From: Neisseriaceae bacterium
GTDB lineage: Bacteria > Pseudomonadota > Gammaproteobacteria > Burkholderiales > UBA11063
Assembly: GCA_947499925.1 (NCBI GenBank)
Contig: CANMQR010000002.1
Coordinates: 1 to 13,805 of the forward strand
Length of the DNA stretch: 13,805 bases
Reading direction: 5' to 3'
Below the pieces are notes generated by a model. It saw only the letters and a list, made by a program, of their open reading frames with translations, made no database searches and had not been told where the DNA came from. The position numbers and the translations under genes are program-made. This document shows, one piece after another, positions 6,455 through 13,805 of the stretch; the first letter of the stretch is position 1; each line of letters opens with the position of its first letter.

Positions 6455-7200
6455 TATGCGTTTTTGGCCTTCAATGCAGCTACTTTAGTTTGTAGTTGTT
6501 TGATTAAGCCTTCAATTTTACTAGATTGAATAACTTCATTAAATTGATTGCGGTATGTAGTAATTAGGCTAGTATTTTCAATCTTAATATCATATGCTTT
6601 CCATGTGGCATCTTCGGATACTTTAGCCAGATCGTATTCTACTTTAATAGGCTGTGCATTTGGGTTGGCATTTGGTAATAAAACTTGGGTTATAACCTCA
6701 GATTTTTTGCCATTTATAGTACTATTAGTTAAAGTAATTTGCGCTCCTTTAAATTTGGATAGTGCCGTTGAGTAGGTATAAATTAATAGTTCTTTAAATA
6801 GCTCAACTAACTGAGTTTGTTCTTCACTGGAAGCTATTTTCCAATTATTGCCCATTGCGTAGCGAGTCATTAGATTAAAATCAAATTGCGGAGCTGCAGC
6901 AGTGTTAATTAGGTTAACTGTTTTGTTCTGGGGCACCCCTTTATTAACTGCTTCAAGAACTTTTTGGGTTGTATCTTTAACAACTCCGCATGGGGAGTTT
7001 AATTCGCATGGTGTTATTTCAACAATAATACCACTAACTAACTCTTTTGCAGCAATAGGTTTTGATGCTGTATCTTTGTTAGTGCTAGCGGGTTTAGAGG
7101 CGGCTACTTTAACTATTGCATCACTAGCTGATGTGGATTCTTTAGCAAAAGAATTAAATGTTAAGCCACAAAATAATAAACAAAAACAAATCTGCTTCAT
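6454..7200 (-). CDS. mlaC: Periplasmic phospholipid-binding protein MlaC (Ttg2D family)
   Basis: Soluble carrier that shuttles phospholipid across the periplasm between MlaA and MlaFEDB. The 248-residue product has a signal peptide (1-19, cleavage after SFA). The Ttg2D/MlaC fold is recognisable from about 73 onward: DTTQKVLEAV (76-85), FDFNLMTRYAMGNNW, QTQLVELFKELLIYTYS, then WKAYDIKIENTSLITTYRNQF and IEGLIKQLQ near the end. Unusual is an insert between signal peptide and fold, about residues 20-72: an Ala/Ser/Thr/Lys-rich stretch (25-53) followed by PCELNSPCG, with Cys65 and Cys71 able to form a disulfide. As I recall them, neisserial and enteric MlaC go almost straight from signal peptide to fold. 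A GGAG ribosome binding site lies ten bases before ATG 7200. It follows mlaD by 21 bases. Confidence 0.92.
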   Translation of the reverse strand: MKQICFCLLFCGLTFNSFAKESTSASDAIVKVAASKPASTNKDTASKPIAAKELVSGIIVEITPCELNSPCGVVKDTTQKVLEAVNKGVPQNKTVNLINTAAAPQFDFNLMTRYAMGNNWKIASSEEQTQLVELFKELLIYTYSTALSKFKGAQITLTNSTINGKKSEVITQVLLPNANPNAQPIKVEYDLAKVSEDATWKAYDIKIENTSLITTYRNQFNEVIQSSKIEGLIKQLQTKVAALKAKNA

Positions 7201-7221
7201 ATGATAATTACTCCAAAAATA

Positions 7222-7683
7222 TTACTTAGATGTTGAGCCAGTCATAAATTTACCAATTAAATCTTCAAGAACTAAAGCTGAAGATGTAATATTAATTGTA
7301 TCTCCATTTTTTAGCATGCTACTATCAGCTCCAGATTGAAGTGCAAGGTATTGCTCCCCAAGTAGTCCTGTAGTTAAAATCTGTGCTGATGTGTCACTGG
7401 AAAATTGGTAGCTATTGTTAATGGTTAGTGTAGTAACTGCTTGATATGTTTTAGGGTTTAAGCTAATATTAGTAACGCGGCCTACTATAAATCCAGATAC
7501 TTTAACTGGTGCATTTACTTTTAGGGAGCCAATATTACTAAACCCAGCATAAACTGTATAATTATCTTTATCTGAAGAGCCAAAGTTGGTATGAGTTGCT
7601 ACTTTTATTGATAAAAAAGCCAAACAACAAATGCCAATTAAAACAAATATTCCAACTGAGAAATCGATAGTTAATCTTTTCAT
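7222..7683 (-). CDS. mlaD: MCE-domain phospholipid transport protein MlaD
   Basis: Inner-membrane-anchored periplasmic subunit that forms a homohexameric ring on MlaFE and takes part in lipid passage to or from MlaC. The 153-residue product has one N-terminal membrane helix (about 8-29), then a single MCE domain (about 42-118) with YTVYAGFSNIGSLKVNAPVKV and the TTGLLGEQYLAL pore-loop region (104-115), followed by a short helix-forming tail (about 134-147). The size is typical for MlaD proteins. TAGGGT, which overlaps the mlaE stop codon, is a good ribosome binding site six bases from ATG 7683. The gap to mlaE is eight bases. Confidence 0.95.
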   Translation of the reverse strand: MKRLTIDFSVGIFVLIGICCLAFLSIKVATHTNFGSSDKDNYTVYAGFSNIGSLKVNAPVKVSGFIVGRVTNISLNPKTYQAVTTLTINNSYQFSSDTSAQILTTGLLGEQYLALQSGADSSMLKNGDTINITSSALVLEDLIGKFMTGSTSK

Positions 7684-7691
7684 TTGTTACC

Positions 7692-8474
7692 CTAAAACAT
7701 TAAAGCTGTTAATATAAAATCTAATGCTAAAACTACTAAAGCCGAGCCAACAACAGTTCTAGTGGTAGCACTTGATACTCCATCTGCAGTTGGTTTTGCT
7801 ATAAAGCCTTGATATACTGCAATTAGAGTAACAGCGATACCAAAAATAAAACTTTTAATTATGCCGTTAATCACATCTTCATGTAATGAAACACTATCAC
7901 TCATTTGTGACCAAAAGGTTCCGTTATCTAACTTAAGTAATACAACTGATACAAAATATCCACCAAATATACCAGCAGTATTAAACAAACAAGCAAGTAT
8001 TGGTACTGATATTATACCACCAATGAATTTGGGTACAACTATCCGTTTTATTGGTGATACAGCCATTACACTCATTGCGTCCAATTGTTCAGTTGCTTTC
8101 ATGAGTCCGATTTCGGCAGTAATGCCAGAACCAGCTCGGGAAGCAAATAAAATAGCTGTTAATACAGGGCCTAACTCGCGAAGTAGAGATAGTGCTACTA
8201 AAGAGCCTATCATACTAACTGAGCCAAAGCGCTGTAAGGTATTATATCCTTGCAAGCCAAGAACCATACCGACAAACCAGCCGGATATTGCTATTATGAC
8301 TAAAGAACGCACACCAGAAAAGTATATTTCTTTGATAATTAGTGTGGGTTTCTTAAATGGATAAGCAAGACTTAACATTATTTCTAAAAATAAGTTAAAT
8401 ATACCACCAAGGTGAAGTATAAAACCTACAAATGGATTACCAAGAGCTGCTAAAAAATTAATTAGTTTTTGCAC
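7692..8474 (-). CDS. mlaE: Inner-membrane phospholipid ABC transporter permease MlaE
   Basis: Integral permease of the MlaFEDB complex, in which two copies bind a dimer of MlaF and the MlaD ring. The 260-residue product shows the MlaE/Ttg2B signature: SGWFVGMVLGLQGYNTL (64-80), LRELGPVLTAILFASRAGSG (98-117), and ATEQLDAMSVMAVSPI (127-142), the EQxDA coupling helix that contacts the ATPase. Five or six hydrophobic segments are visible. The start is GTG 8474, one base after the mlaF stop (TAA A GTG); an AGGA lies ten or more bases upstream inside mlaF. Close packing suggests translational coupling with mlaF. Confidence 0.96.
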   Translation of the reverse strand: MQKLINFLAALGNPFVGFILHLGGIFNLFLEIMLSLAYPFKKPTLIIKEIYFSGVRSLVIIAISGWFVGMVLGLQGYNTLQRFGSVSMIGSLVALSLLRELGPVLTAILFASRAGSGITAEIGLMKATEQLDAMSVMAVSPIKRIVVPKFIGGIISVPILACLFNTAGIFGGYFVSVVLLKLDNGTFWSQMSDSVSLHEDVINGIIKSFIFGIAVTLIAVYQGFIAKPTADGVSSATTRTVVGSALVVLALDFILTALMF

Positions 8475-8475
8475 T

Positions 8476-9279
8476 TTATAATATTCCTAAGTAAGTATTA
8501 TAGTCTAAATTAGTTTTATATTCAAAGCTATATGGACCATTTACTTTACCCTCAATAAACTGGCGTACCATAGGGTTGTCAGTATTTTGTACGTCCATTG
8601 GTGTGCCTTCAGCAATAATTTTACCATCTGCCATAAAATATATATAATCAACTATTTTTAATGACGACTCAATATCATGAGTAACTAAAATAGATGTTTG
8701 CTTCAAAGCTTTGTTTAATTTTTGGATTAGCATAGCTGATACATTTAACGATATTGGATCTAATCCAGTAAATGGTTCATCATACATCATTAGTTCAGGG
8801 TCAAGTGCCATAGAACGAGCCAGTGCAACACGTCGTGACATCCCACCTGATAGCTCCTGTGGCATAAGTTGTTCAGTTCCAAAAAGGCCTACCGCATTTA
8901 ATTTCATAGCTACAATTTTTTTAATCATGCTCTCAGATAAGTCAGTATGTTCTTTTAGACAAAAAGCTACATTTTCATAAACCGACATATCAGTGAATAA
9001 AGCACCAAATTGAAACAACATCCCTATTTTTTTTCTAAGTTCAAGAATTTGTTTATTCGACTGTTTGGTGATTTCTTGATTTAGTACTGTAACAGTACCC
9101 AAAGATGGTCGAATTTGTCCTGATATAAGCTTAAGTAGGGTTGTTTTGCCGCAGCCACTACCCCCCATTATAGCAACGGTTTTGCCAGCGGGGATTTTGA
9201 GCGAAACGTTTTTTAATATTGGCATATCTTCGTTATAGCCAAAAGTAACGTTTTCAACAATAACTGAGTATTCTTGCAT
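8476..9279 (-). CDS. mlaF: Phospholipid ABC transporter ATP-binding protein MlaF
   Basis: Cytoplasmic ATPase that drives phospholipid movement through MlaE and MlaD; first gene of the operon. With ATG 9279 the product is 267 residues, like E. coli MlaF. Motifs: Walker A GGSGCGKT (39-46), Q-loop Gln90, signature LSGGM (143-147, Met in place of the usual final Gln/Glu, common in MlaF), Walker B LMMYDE (163-168), H-loop His201. The C-terminal stretch QFIEGKVNGPYSFEY (240-254) is the family's tail. A TTG at 9297 would add six residues; I prefer the ATG because the following MQEYSVIVENVTFGY aligns with family starts and because the candidate promoter would give that TTG only about a seven-base leader. 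Neither start has a clear Shine-Dalgarno sequence. Confidence 0.95.
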   Translation of the reverse strand: MQEYSVIVENVTFGYNEDMPILKNVSLKIPAGKTVAIMGGSGCGKTTLLKLISGQIRPSLGTVTVLNQEITKQSNKQILELRKKIGMLFQFGALFTDMSVYENVAFCLKEHTDLSESMIKKIVAMKLNAVGLFGTEQLMPQELSGGMSRRVALARSMALDPELMMYDEPFTGLDPISLNVSAMLIQKLNKALKQTSILVTHDIESSLKIVDYIYFMADGKIIAEGTPMDVQNTDNPMVRQFIEGKVNGPYSFEYKTNLDYNTYLGIL

Positions 9280-9310
9280 GGGTGTCGCTATTAACAAAAT
9301 TTAGTGAAAT

Positions 9311-9319
9311 ATTGTAGCA
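9311..9319 (-). promoter_or_regulatory. Extended -10 promoter element for the mla operon
   Basis: On the minus strand this reads TGCTACAAT, an extended -10 with one mismatch to TATAAT. No clear -35 precedes it. Transcription would start near 9304, about 25 bases before the mlaF ATG at 9279. Its form resembles the element upstream of ttcA. Confidence 0.45.
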
Positions 9320-9365
9320 CATTTACCTATTAAATGTGTTAGCATTAGTGCCTAAATTTAATTAT

Positions 9366-9371
9366 TATAAT
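9366..9371 (+). promoter_or_regulatory. Perfect -10 hexamer close to the ubiA start
   Basis: TATAAT lies only 13 bases before ATG 9385. If used, transcription would begin near 9378, leaving a leader of about seven bases with no Shine-Dalgarno sequence. The best upstream hexamer, TTAGCA at 9339-9344, is 21 bases away, too far for a normal spacer. It may be real or an AT-rich coincidence. Confidence 0.35.
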
Positions 9372-9384
9372 GTGAAATTACTAT

Positions 9385-10233
9385 ATGCTAAAAAATTATT
9401 TAAGTCTTATGCGCCTTGATAAGCCAATCGGAACATTACTACTTTTATGGCCAACACTTGGTGCTTTGGTTGTGGCGGCTCATGGAGTGCCACCGCTATA
9501 TACCTTAATAGTATTTACTCTGGGGGTTTTTCTAACTAGAACTGCTGGGTGTGTTGTTAATGATATAGTGGATGCAAAAATTGATAAAATTGTAGAACGT
9601 ACCAAGAATCGTCCGATAGCTAATGGTAGTATCAGTAAGATCAGTGCTTTGATAGTTGCCGTTGTTCTAAGTTCATTAGCATTTATTTTGGCATACAAAT
9701 TTTTACATAAGCATACGCTATATCTAACTATTCCAGCATTGATAATATTTGTTAGTTATCCATTTTTTAAGCGCTTTTTTTCAGTGCCACAGGCCTATCT
9801 TGGGCTAGCATTTAGCATGGGTATACTTATGGCATTTATGGAGATAAAGGGTAATATTAATCTAATTACATCTTTATTATTCTTTGCTAATTTGTTTTGG
9901 GTAATTGGTTATGACACTATATATGCCATGGTTGATATCAAAGATGATCAAAAAATTGGTATTAAAACTTCAGCAATTACCTTTGGGGGTTTTGTAGTAC
10001 CGATTATAGGGCTTTGTTATTTGGCTTTTTTCTTATTGTTTTTTTGGCTTGGATCATTAATTCATCTAAATGTGGGATACTACCTATGTCTTAGTTTATC
10101 AGGTGGATTATTAATTTATCAGATTATAAGATTGTTACAGAATGAAGAAGATAAATATTTTAGTATGTTTTTACTAAATAATTGGGTTGGGTTAATATTA
10201 TTACTTGGTATTGTAGTAGGTATGGTTGGATAA
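9385..10233 (+). CDS. ubiA: 4-hydroxybenzoate polyprenyltransferase UbiA
   Basis: Inner-membrane enzyme that attaches a polyprenyl chain to 4-hydroxybenzoate, an early step of ubiquinone synthesis. The 282-residue product begins with the family pattern LMRLDKPIGTLLLLWPT (8-24). Both Mg-pyrophosphate-binding Asp motifs are intact: NDIVDAKID (59-67) and GYDTIYAMVDIKDD (175-188), followed by IGIKTSAI (191-198). Eight or nine membrane helices can be picked out by hydrophobicity. It implies an aerobic or respiratory, ubiquinone-using organism. The start has no clear Shine-Dalgarno site. It is followed after eight bases by uvrC, so the two are probably cotranscribed. No chorismate lyase gene (ubiC) is adjacent in the window. 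Confidence 0.95.
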   Translation: MLKNYLSLMRLDKPIGTLLLLWPTLGALVVAAHGVPPLYTLIVFTLGVFLTRTAGCVVNDIVDAKIDKIVERTKNRPIANGSISKISALIVAVVLSSLAFILAYKFLHKHTLYLTIPALIIFVSYPFFKRFFSVPQAYLGLAFSMGILMAFMEIKGNINLITSLLFFANLFWVIGYDTIYAMVDIKDDQKIGIKTSAITFGGFVVPIIGLCYLAFFLLFFWLGSLIHLNVGYYLCLSLSGGLLIYQIIRLLQNEEDKYFSMFLLNNWVGLILLLGIVVGMVG

Positions 10234-10241
10234 AATTACGT

Positions 10242-12050
10242 ATGCAAATATTGGTAAGTACCCCTGATTTTATAAAGAACATCCCTCATGAACCTGGTGT
10301 ATATAGATTTTATAAAGAAGCAAATAATAGTGATTCTTTAGGCGAGCTTTTATATGTAGGTAAGGCACTTGATTTATATAAACGCGTAAAATCTTACTTT
10401 CAAAAATCACAGACTCTATCTCCTAGAATAAGTCTGATGGTATCTAAAATACATACTATTGAGATTACAGTTACTGAGAATGAAGTCTCAGCCTTGATTT
10501 TAGAAAATAATCTAATAAAAAACTTGAAGCCCAAATACAATATTATTTTTCGGGATGATAAAAGTTATCCGCTACTTCGGTTGTCAAGCCACACTTATCC
10601 TAAATTAGATAGCTATAGAGGTAAACCAAATGGCAAAGATAACTATTTTGGCCCGTACCCAAATGGCACGGCTATACGCCAGAATTTGGATATGATAGGG
10701 CGAATTTTTAAACTTCGCACGTGTACTGATAGTGCTTTTAAAAATCGAACCCGGCCATGTGTTTTATATGAAATAAAACGCTGTACAGCTCCATGTGTTA
10801 ATTTGGTAAGTGAAATTGACTATCGTAATCAGGTAACACAAACAATCGATTTTCTAAGTGGTAAATTTGCTAAAGTAATTGATAGTCTGACTAATCAAAT
10901 GTATAATTTCGCAGATAAAATGGAGTTTGAACAAGCCGCGGTAATTAGAGATAGACTTGGAGTAATCAAACATATAAGTGCCAATCAAATAATCAATAAT
11001 TACAATGAGCTGCTAAGTTCTGATCTTATTTTATGTGAGAATTCTGCAAATAAGGTATTTATTTACTTGATAATTTTAAGAAACGGCCTATATATAGGAG
11101 ATAAGCATTTTATATTAGATAATATTGATAATGATATTACTAGTGTTTTTGAAATATTCTTAGAAAGTTATTACCTAGAAGGTAGCAGTACCAAACAAAT
11201 TCATTGTGAATTTAATTTATCTGACGAATTTAAAACTTTATTTTATGAAGCCATTGGGATTAAAATTACATCTACAAAGATTACACAAGTACAAAAGCTA
11301 TATCAGATGGGACAGGTTAATCTAAATAAAATTATTGAGCAAAGTTCTAAAGGTTTAGAAGCTAATGCCGATAAAATAGCCGCTCTACTGGGTATTGAGT
11401 CACTAAAACGGATAGAATGTATAGATATTAGTCATAATCATGGAGAAAATACCGTAGGTGGTCTTGTTGTATATAGTGATGGAATAATAGATAATTCCAA
11501 GTACCGTAAATATAACTTAAATCAAGATTATAATAAAGAAGCTATTAATGGTAATGATTTAATTGCGATGGAGACTGTACTTAGACGGCGTTTATCTAAT
11601 ACAGAAATGCCCTTGCCAGAGCTTGTTTTGATTGATGGCGGTAAATTGCAATTAGAAACACTAAAAATGGTTTTAATTGATATGAATCTATATGATAAAA
11701 TAAGGTGCTTGGGAATATATAAAGGTGACCATAGAAACCCACTTTTTGACCGCCTACTTTTGGAGGATGGTCGAATAATTAGCTATGATGCTTCGTTATT
11801 TGGGCTGCTGCAATCTTTACGTGATGAGGCGCATAGGTTTGCTATTACAGGGCATCGTAAGCGTCAAGTTAAAAAAATGACGACTTCAGTACTTAGTGAA
11901 ATACCCAATTTGGGAGTACAAAAAAAGCGTGCTTTACTGGCATATTTTGGTAGTGCAAAGGCTATTGCTGAGGCTAAAATAGAAGAACTAAAACAGGTAA
12001 ATGGCATTGGTAGTATTCTGGCAAATCAGATATATTCTTTTTTCCATTAA
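10242..12050 (+). CDS. uvrC: Excinuclease ABC subunit C (UvrC)
   Basis: UvrC makes both incisions flanking a DNA lesion in nucleotide excision repair, after UvrA and UvrB have found it. From ATG 10242 the product is 602 residues, the normal length; the frame is open upstream but that part lies inside ubiA. Domains: GIY-YIG nuclease (about 14-95, with GVYRFY and LLYVGKALDLYKRV), a Cys cluster Cys161, Cys173, Cys181 and Cys185 with the same spacing as the [4Fe-4S] ligands described for E. coli UvrC, the UVR motif that binds UvrB (about 210-247), the RNase H-like nuclease (Asp395 in DIS, Asp439, Asp465 in IDGGK, His531 in DEAHRF), and a C-terminal helix-hairpin-helix pair (about 551-600). Every key residue expected is present. 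It is followed after 17 bases by pgsA, a common proteobacterial pairing. Confidence 0.97.
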   Translation: MQILVSTPDFIKNIPHEPGVYRFYKEANNSDSLGELLYVGKALDLYKRVKSYFQKSQTLSPRISLMVSKIHTIEITVTENEVSALILENNLIKNLKPKYNIIFRDDKSYPLLRLSSHTYPKLDSYRGKPNGKDNYFGPYPNGTAIRQNLDMIGRIFKLRTCTDSAFKNRTRPCVLYEIKRCTAPCVNLVSEIDYRNQVTQTIDFLSGKFAKVIDSLTNQMYNFADKMEFEQAAVIRDRLGVIKHISANQIINNYNELLSSDLILCENSANKVFIYLIILRNGLYIGDKHFILDNIDNDITSVFEIFLESYYLEGSSTKQIHCEFNLSDEFKTLFYEAIGIKITSTKITQVQKLYQMGQVNLNKIIEQSSKGLEANADKIAALLGIESLKRIECIDISHNHGENTVGGLVVYSDGIIDNSKYRKYNLNQDYNKEAINGNDLIAMETVLRRRLSNTEMPLPELVLIDGGKLQLETLKMVLIDMNLYDKIRCLGIYKGDHRNPLFDRLLLEDGRIISYDASLFGLLQSLRDEAHRFAITGHRKRQVKKMTTSVLSEIPNLGVQKKRALLAYFGSAKAIAEAKIEELKQVNGIGSILANQIYSFFH

Positions 12051-12067
12051 CATTTGAAGTATTAAAT

Positions 12068-12631
12068 ATGTTAAAAAAAATGACAATTCCTCTTTTACTT
12101 ACTTGGATAAGAATATTCCTAGTACCTATTTTTATAGGGATTTATTATTTACCAGATGCGTGGCTTAGTATGGTCAATAAAAACCTGTTAGCCACTAGTG
12201 TGTTTGTTTTTGCGGCGTTTACTGATTATCTTGATGGATATTTGGCGCGATTGTTGAAGCAAGAGACATCATTTGGAGCTTTTTTAGATCCAGTAGCAGA
12301 TAAGGCGATCGTCGCTGCTAGTTTGGTAATGCTTGTAAATATGCAAAGAACATTCGTGTTTGCTGCAATCATTATAATAATCCGTGAGATTGCGGTATCT
12401 GCTCTAAGAGAGTGGATGGCACAACTTGGTGATACTAAGAGTGTAGCGGTTGCTTATGTAGGTAAATTAAAAACTAGTTTACAGATGTTAGCGATTGCAC
12501 TTTTATTATTTGATTATCATGGTAGCTTCATAAATACTAATTATATTGGTAACTTTTTTATGCTTTTGGCCGTAGTTATAACGGTTATTTCTATGTTTTA
12601 TTACTTGAAACAAGCAAAAAAACACTTTTAA
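12068..12631 (+). CDS. pgsA: CDP-diacylglycerol--glycerol-3-phosphate 3-phosphatidyltransferase PgsA
   Basis: Inner-membrane enzyme that makes phosphatidylglycerol phosphate from CDP-diacylglycerol and glycerol-3-phosphate, the committed step to phosphatidylglycerol and cardiolipin. The 187-residue product is of family length. The CDP-alcohol phosphotransferase signature is complete: Asp53, Asp56-Gly57, Ala60-Arg61, Gly70, Asp74 and Asp78, within TDYLDGYLARLL and FGAFLDPVADK. The N-terminus (IPLLLTWIRIFLVPIF) and the IIREIAVSALREWMA stretch (about 104-118) separate PgsA from other members such as phosphatidylserine synthase. Several hydrophobic helices are visible. ATG 12080 (residue 5) is an alternative start. 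Confidence 0.96.
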   Translation: MLKKMTIPLLLTWIRIFLVPIFIGIYYLPDAWLSMVNKNLLATSVFVFAAFTDYLDGYLARLLKQETSFGAFLDPVADKAIVAASLVMLVNMQRTFVFAAIIIIIREIAVSALREWMAQLGDTKSVAVAYVGKLKTSLQMLAIALLLFDYHGSFINTNYIGNFFMLLAVVITVISMFYYLKQAKKHF

Positions 12632-12655
12632 TTGCGATAGCACGAGCTTTGCAAT
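12631..12655 (+). other. Small imperfect hairpin between pgsA and rpoD
   Basis: The 25 bases can fold with outer arms ATTGC and GCAAT, an internal loop, and an inner AGC/GCT stem around an ACGA loop. It begins at the last base of the pgsA stop. No U-run follows, so it is a poor intrinsic terminator; it could be an RNA-processing or readthrough element, or chance. Confidence 0.2.
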
Positions 12656-12673
12656 AACCCTTAAGGAAACTAA

Positions 12674-13805
12674 ATGACAAAAAAAACTTCTACCGAAAAT
12701 TTGTTGGATACTAAATTAAAAACTACAACTGCTAAGTCAAAGAGTTCCGCACGTGGTAGTGCCAAATTAGAACAGGATATTGAGAATAATAGATCTGGGG
12801 ACGAGCTAGAGCGTGGTAAACACCGCCGTGCTAAGGGTAAAAAGAGTGGTAAAGAAGATGGTGCAGCTCATAATGACGTAAATAAGTTGATGAAGCTGGT
12901 TAGTTCTGGTGCCGAAAACTTATCTGTTGATGAATTAAATAAGCTTGAAGAGCAAAAAAGAAAGCTACGTTATCTATTAGGTAAAGGTAAAGAGCGTGGC
13001 TATGTAACAAATTCTGAAATTAATGATAATCTACCAGATCATATTACTGATCCAGAGATAATTGACCAAATTATTATGATGATTGAGACTATTGGTATCA
13101 AAGTATTTGAATATGAGCCTAGTCGTGAAGAATTATTATTATCAGGTACTTCGTCAGCTACAGTTGATGATGATGAATATGCAGTAGAAGAAGCTGAAAA
13201 GATTTTAGCAAGTACTACCTCAGCTAATGAGTTTGGACGTACAACTGACCCAGTTCGTATGTATATGCGTGAAATTGGTACGTATGATTTACTTGATAAA
13301 ACTGATGAAGCAGAGATCGCACGTAAATTAGAAACTAGTATTAAGTCAATGATTTCGGCGATTGCTGATTGCCCCAAGATTATTAATGATATTTCACGTG
13401 TATATGAAGAGGTTCTTGCGGGTCGTTTTAAAATAGAAAATTTCATTGATGAATTTATTGATGAAGATCCGGGTAATGATCCTATTGTAGCTGAAGACCT
13501 TATTCCAGAGAATTTGAGTGATGATGATGACGAACAAATATCACGTGAACAACTCGAGAAATTAAAACAAAAAACTGCTGATTTCTTCAAAGATTTTAAT
13601 AAATTAGTTGATAAACAAAACAAAATCATTAAGAAACATACTACTAATTCAGATGAGTATCGTTTGGTTTTGGCTGATATTACGGCATTATTAGAAAAGA
13701 TTAGGTTTACAAATAAACAAATTGAAGCCTTTTGTGATATCTTAAGACATGGGCATCGCCAAATAAAAGAGTATGAGAATGAAATTTTTCATATTGCTTG
13801 TGATA
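12674..13805 (+). CDS. rpoD: RNA polymerase primary sigma factor RpoD (sigma-70), 5' part
   Basis: The housekeeping sigma factor directs RNA polymerase to -35/-10 promoters. The frame is open from ATG 12674 to the window end (377 codons), so the gene is truncated by the window. TAAGGA at 12662-12667, six bases upstream, is a strong ribosome binding site. Residues 1-66 are a Lys/Ser/Thr-rich, low-complexity extension, a kind also known in betaproteobacterial RpoD. Region 1.1 follows (about 92-150; LLGKGKERGYVTNSEINDNL, then PDHITDPEI), then an acidic linker, then region 1.2 (about 188-220; GRTTDPVRMYMREIG). The remainder is the non-conserved region, with an acidic patch at 255-289. Regions 2-4, which contact DNA, lie beyond the window. 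Region 1.1 plus an intact 1.2 marks this as the primary sigma and not RpoH or RpoS. A 42-base gap follows pgsA. Confidence 0.95.
   Translation, partial: MTKKTSTENLLDTKLKTTTAKSKSSARGSAKLEQDIENNRSGDELERGKHRRAKGKKSGKEDGAAHNDVNKLMKLVSSGAENLSVDELNKLEEQKRKLRYLLGKGKERGYVTNSEINDNLPDHITDPEIIDQIIMMIETIGIKVFEYEPSREELLLSGTSSATVDDDEYAVEEAEKILASTTSANEFGRTTDPVRMYMREIGTYDLLDKTDEAEIARKLETSIKSMISAIADCPKIINDISRVYEEVLAGRFKIENFIDEFIDEDPGNDPIVAEDLIPENLSDDDDEQISREQLEKLKQKTADFFKDFNKLVDKQNKIIKKHTTNSDEYRLVLADITALLEKIRFTNKQIEAFCDILRHGHRQIKEYENEIFHIACD

Noticed and set aside
6902..7204. 100-codon plus-strand frame
   Set aside because: Antisense to mlaC and its signal peptide; the hydrophobic look comes from reading Ala/Lys/Ser codons backwards.
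7861..8364. 167-codon open frame on the plus strand
   Set aside because: Antisense to mlaE, which has complete family motifs; the product is Pro/Thr/Ile-rich with no recognisable domain and no ribosome binding site.
12632..12673. Possible tRNA genes after pgsA, as in some gammaproteobacteria
   Set aside because: The gap is only 42 bases, too short for a tRNA, and shows no cloverleaf arms or GGTTCGA-like T loop.
13039..13629. 196-codon open frame on the minus strand
   Set aside because: It lies entirely antisense to rpoD, whose plus-strand frame gives clear sigma-70 regions 1.1 and 1.2; its Ser/Ile-rich composition is that of a shadow frame.
1..13805. Mobile elements, CRISPR arrays, phage genes, toxin-antitoxin or defence islands
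   Set aside because: No transposase, integrase, inverted terminal repeats, regular direct repeats or defence-type domains were seen; nearly all sequence is explained by conserved housekeeping genes.

Overview
The window reads as an AT-rich proteobacterial chromosome segment made almost entirely of housekeeping and cell-envelope genes. GC content is clearly low by eye, roughly a third; I did not compute it. The best guess for the host is a low-GC betaproteobacterium, probably of the Neisseriales. The grounds are the contiguous order mlaF-E-D-C-B-A with mlaA inside the operon, a single LolC/LolF-type permease next to lolD, a lysine-rich N-terminal extension on RpoD, and a TtcA sequence that resembles the neisserial type. 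This is inference from gene order and remembered family sequences, not from a search.

Layout: the 3' end of dut (+, 2-247) converges on and overlaps ttcA (-, 204-1076). A 131-bp divergent intergenic region separates ttcA from a compact plus-strand operon: a secreted NlpC/P60 hydrolase with a very basic tail, a 69-residue unrecognised protein, lolC (LolF type) and lolD. A stand-alone MFS transporter follows (4187-5437). It meets the minus-strand mla operon tail to tail, with overlapping stop codons. The operon is transcribed as mlaF-mlaE-mlaD-mlaC-mlaB-mlaA (9279 down to 5434). A second divergent promoter region (9280-9384) separates mlaF from a plus-strand run of ubiA, uvrC, pgsA and the first 377 codons of rpoD, which leaves the window at 13805.

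Functionally, three blocks concern the envelope. LolCD releases lipoproteins from the inner membrane. The Mla system moves phospholipids between the membranes: MlaA in the outer membrane, MlaC in the periplasm, MlaFEDB in the inner membrane. The NlpC/P60 enzyme should act on peptidoglycan. PgsA makes the precursor of phosphatidylglycerol. The rest is core information processing and metabolism: dUTP removal, tRNA 2-thiolation, ubiquinone synthesis, nucleotide excision repair and the primary sigma factor.

I found no mobile element, CRISPR array, tRNA, rRNA or large non-coding gap; every intergenic stretch is shorter than about 135 bp. I see no convincing new multi-gene system. The points worth a second look are an MlaA with no lipobox, an MlaC with an inserted low-complexity segment and a Cys pair, the basic tail on the NlpC/P60 protein and its tiny partner gene, the antisense dut/ttcA overlap that covers a dUTPase catalytic motif, and a recurring extended -10 promoter form.
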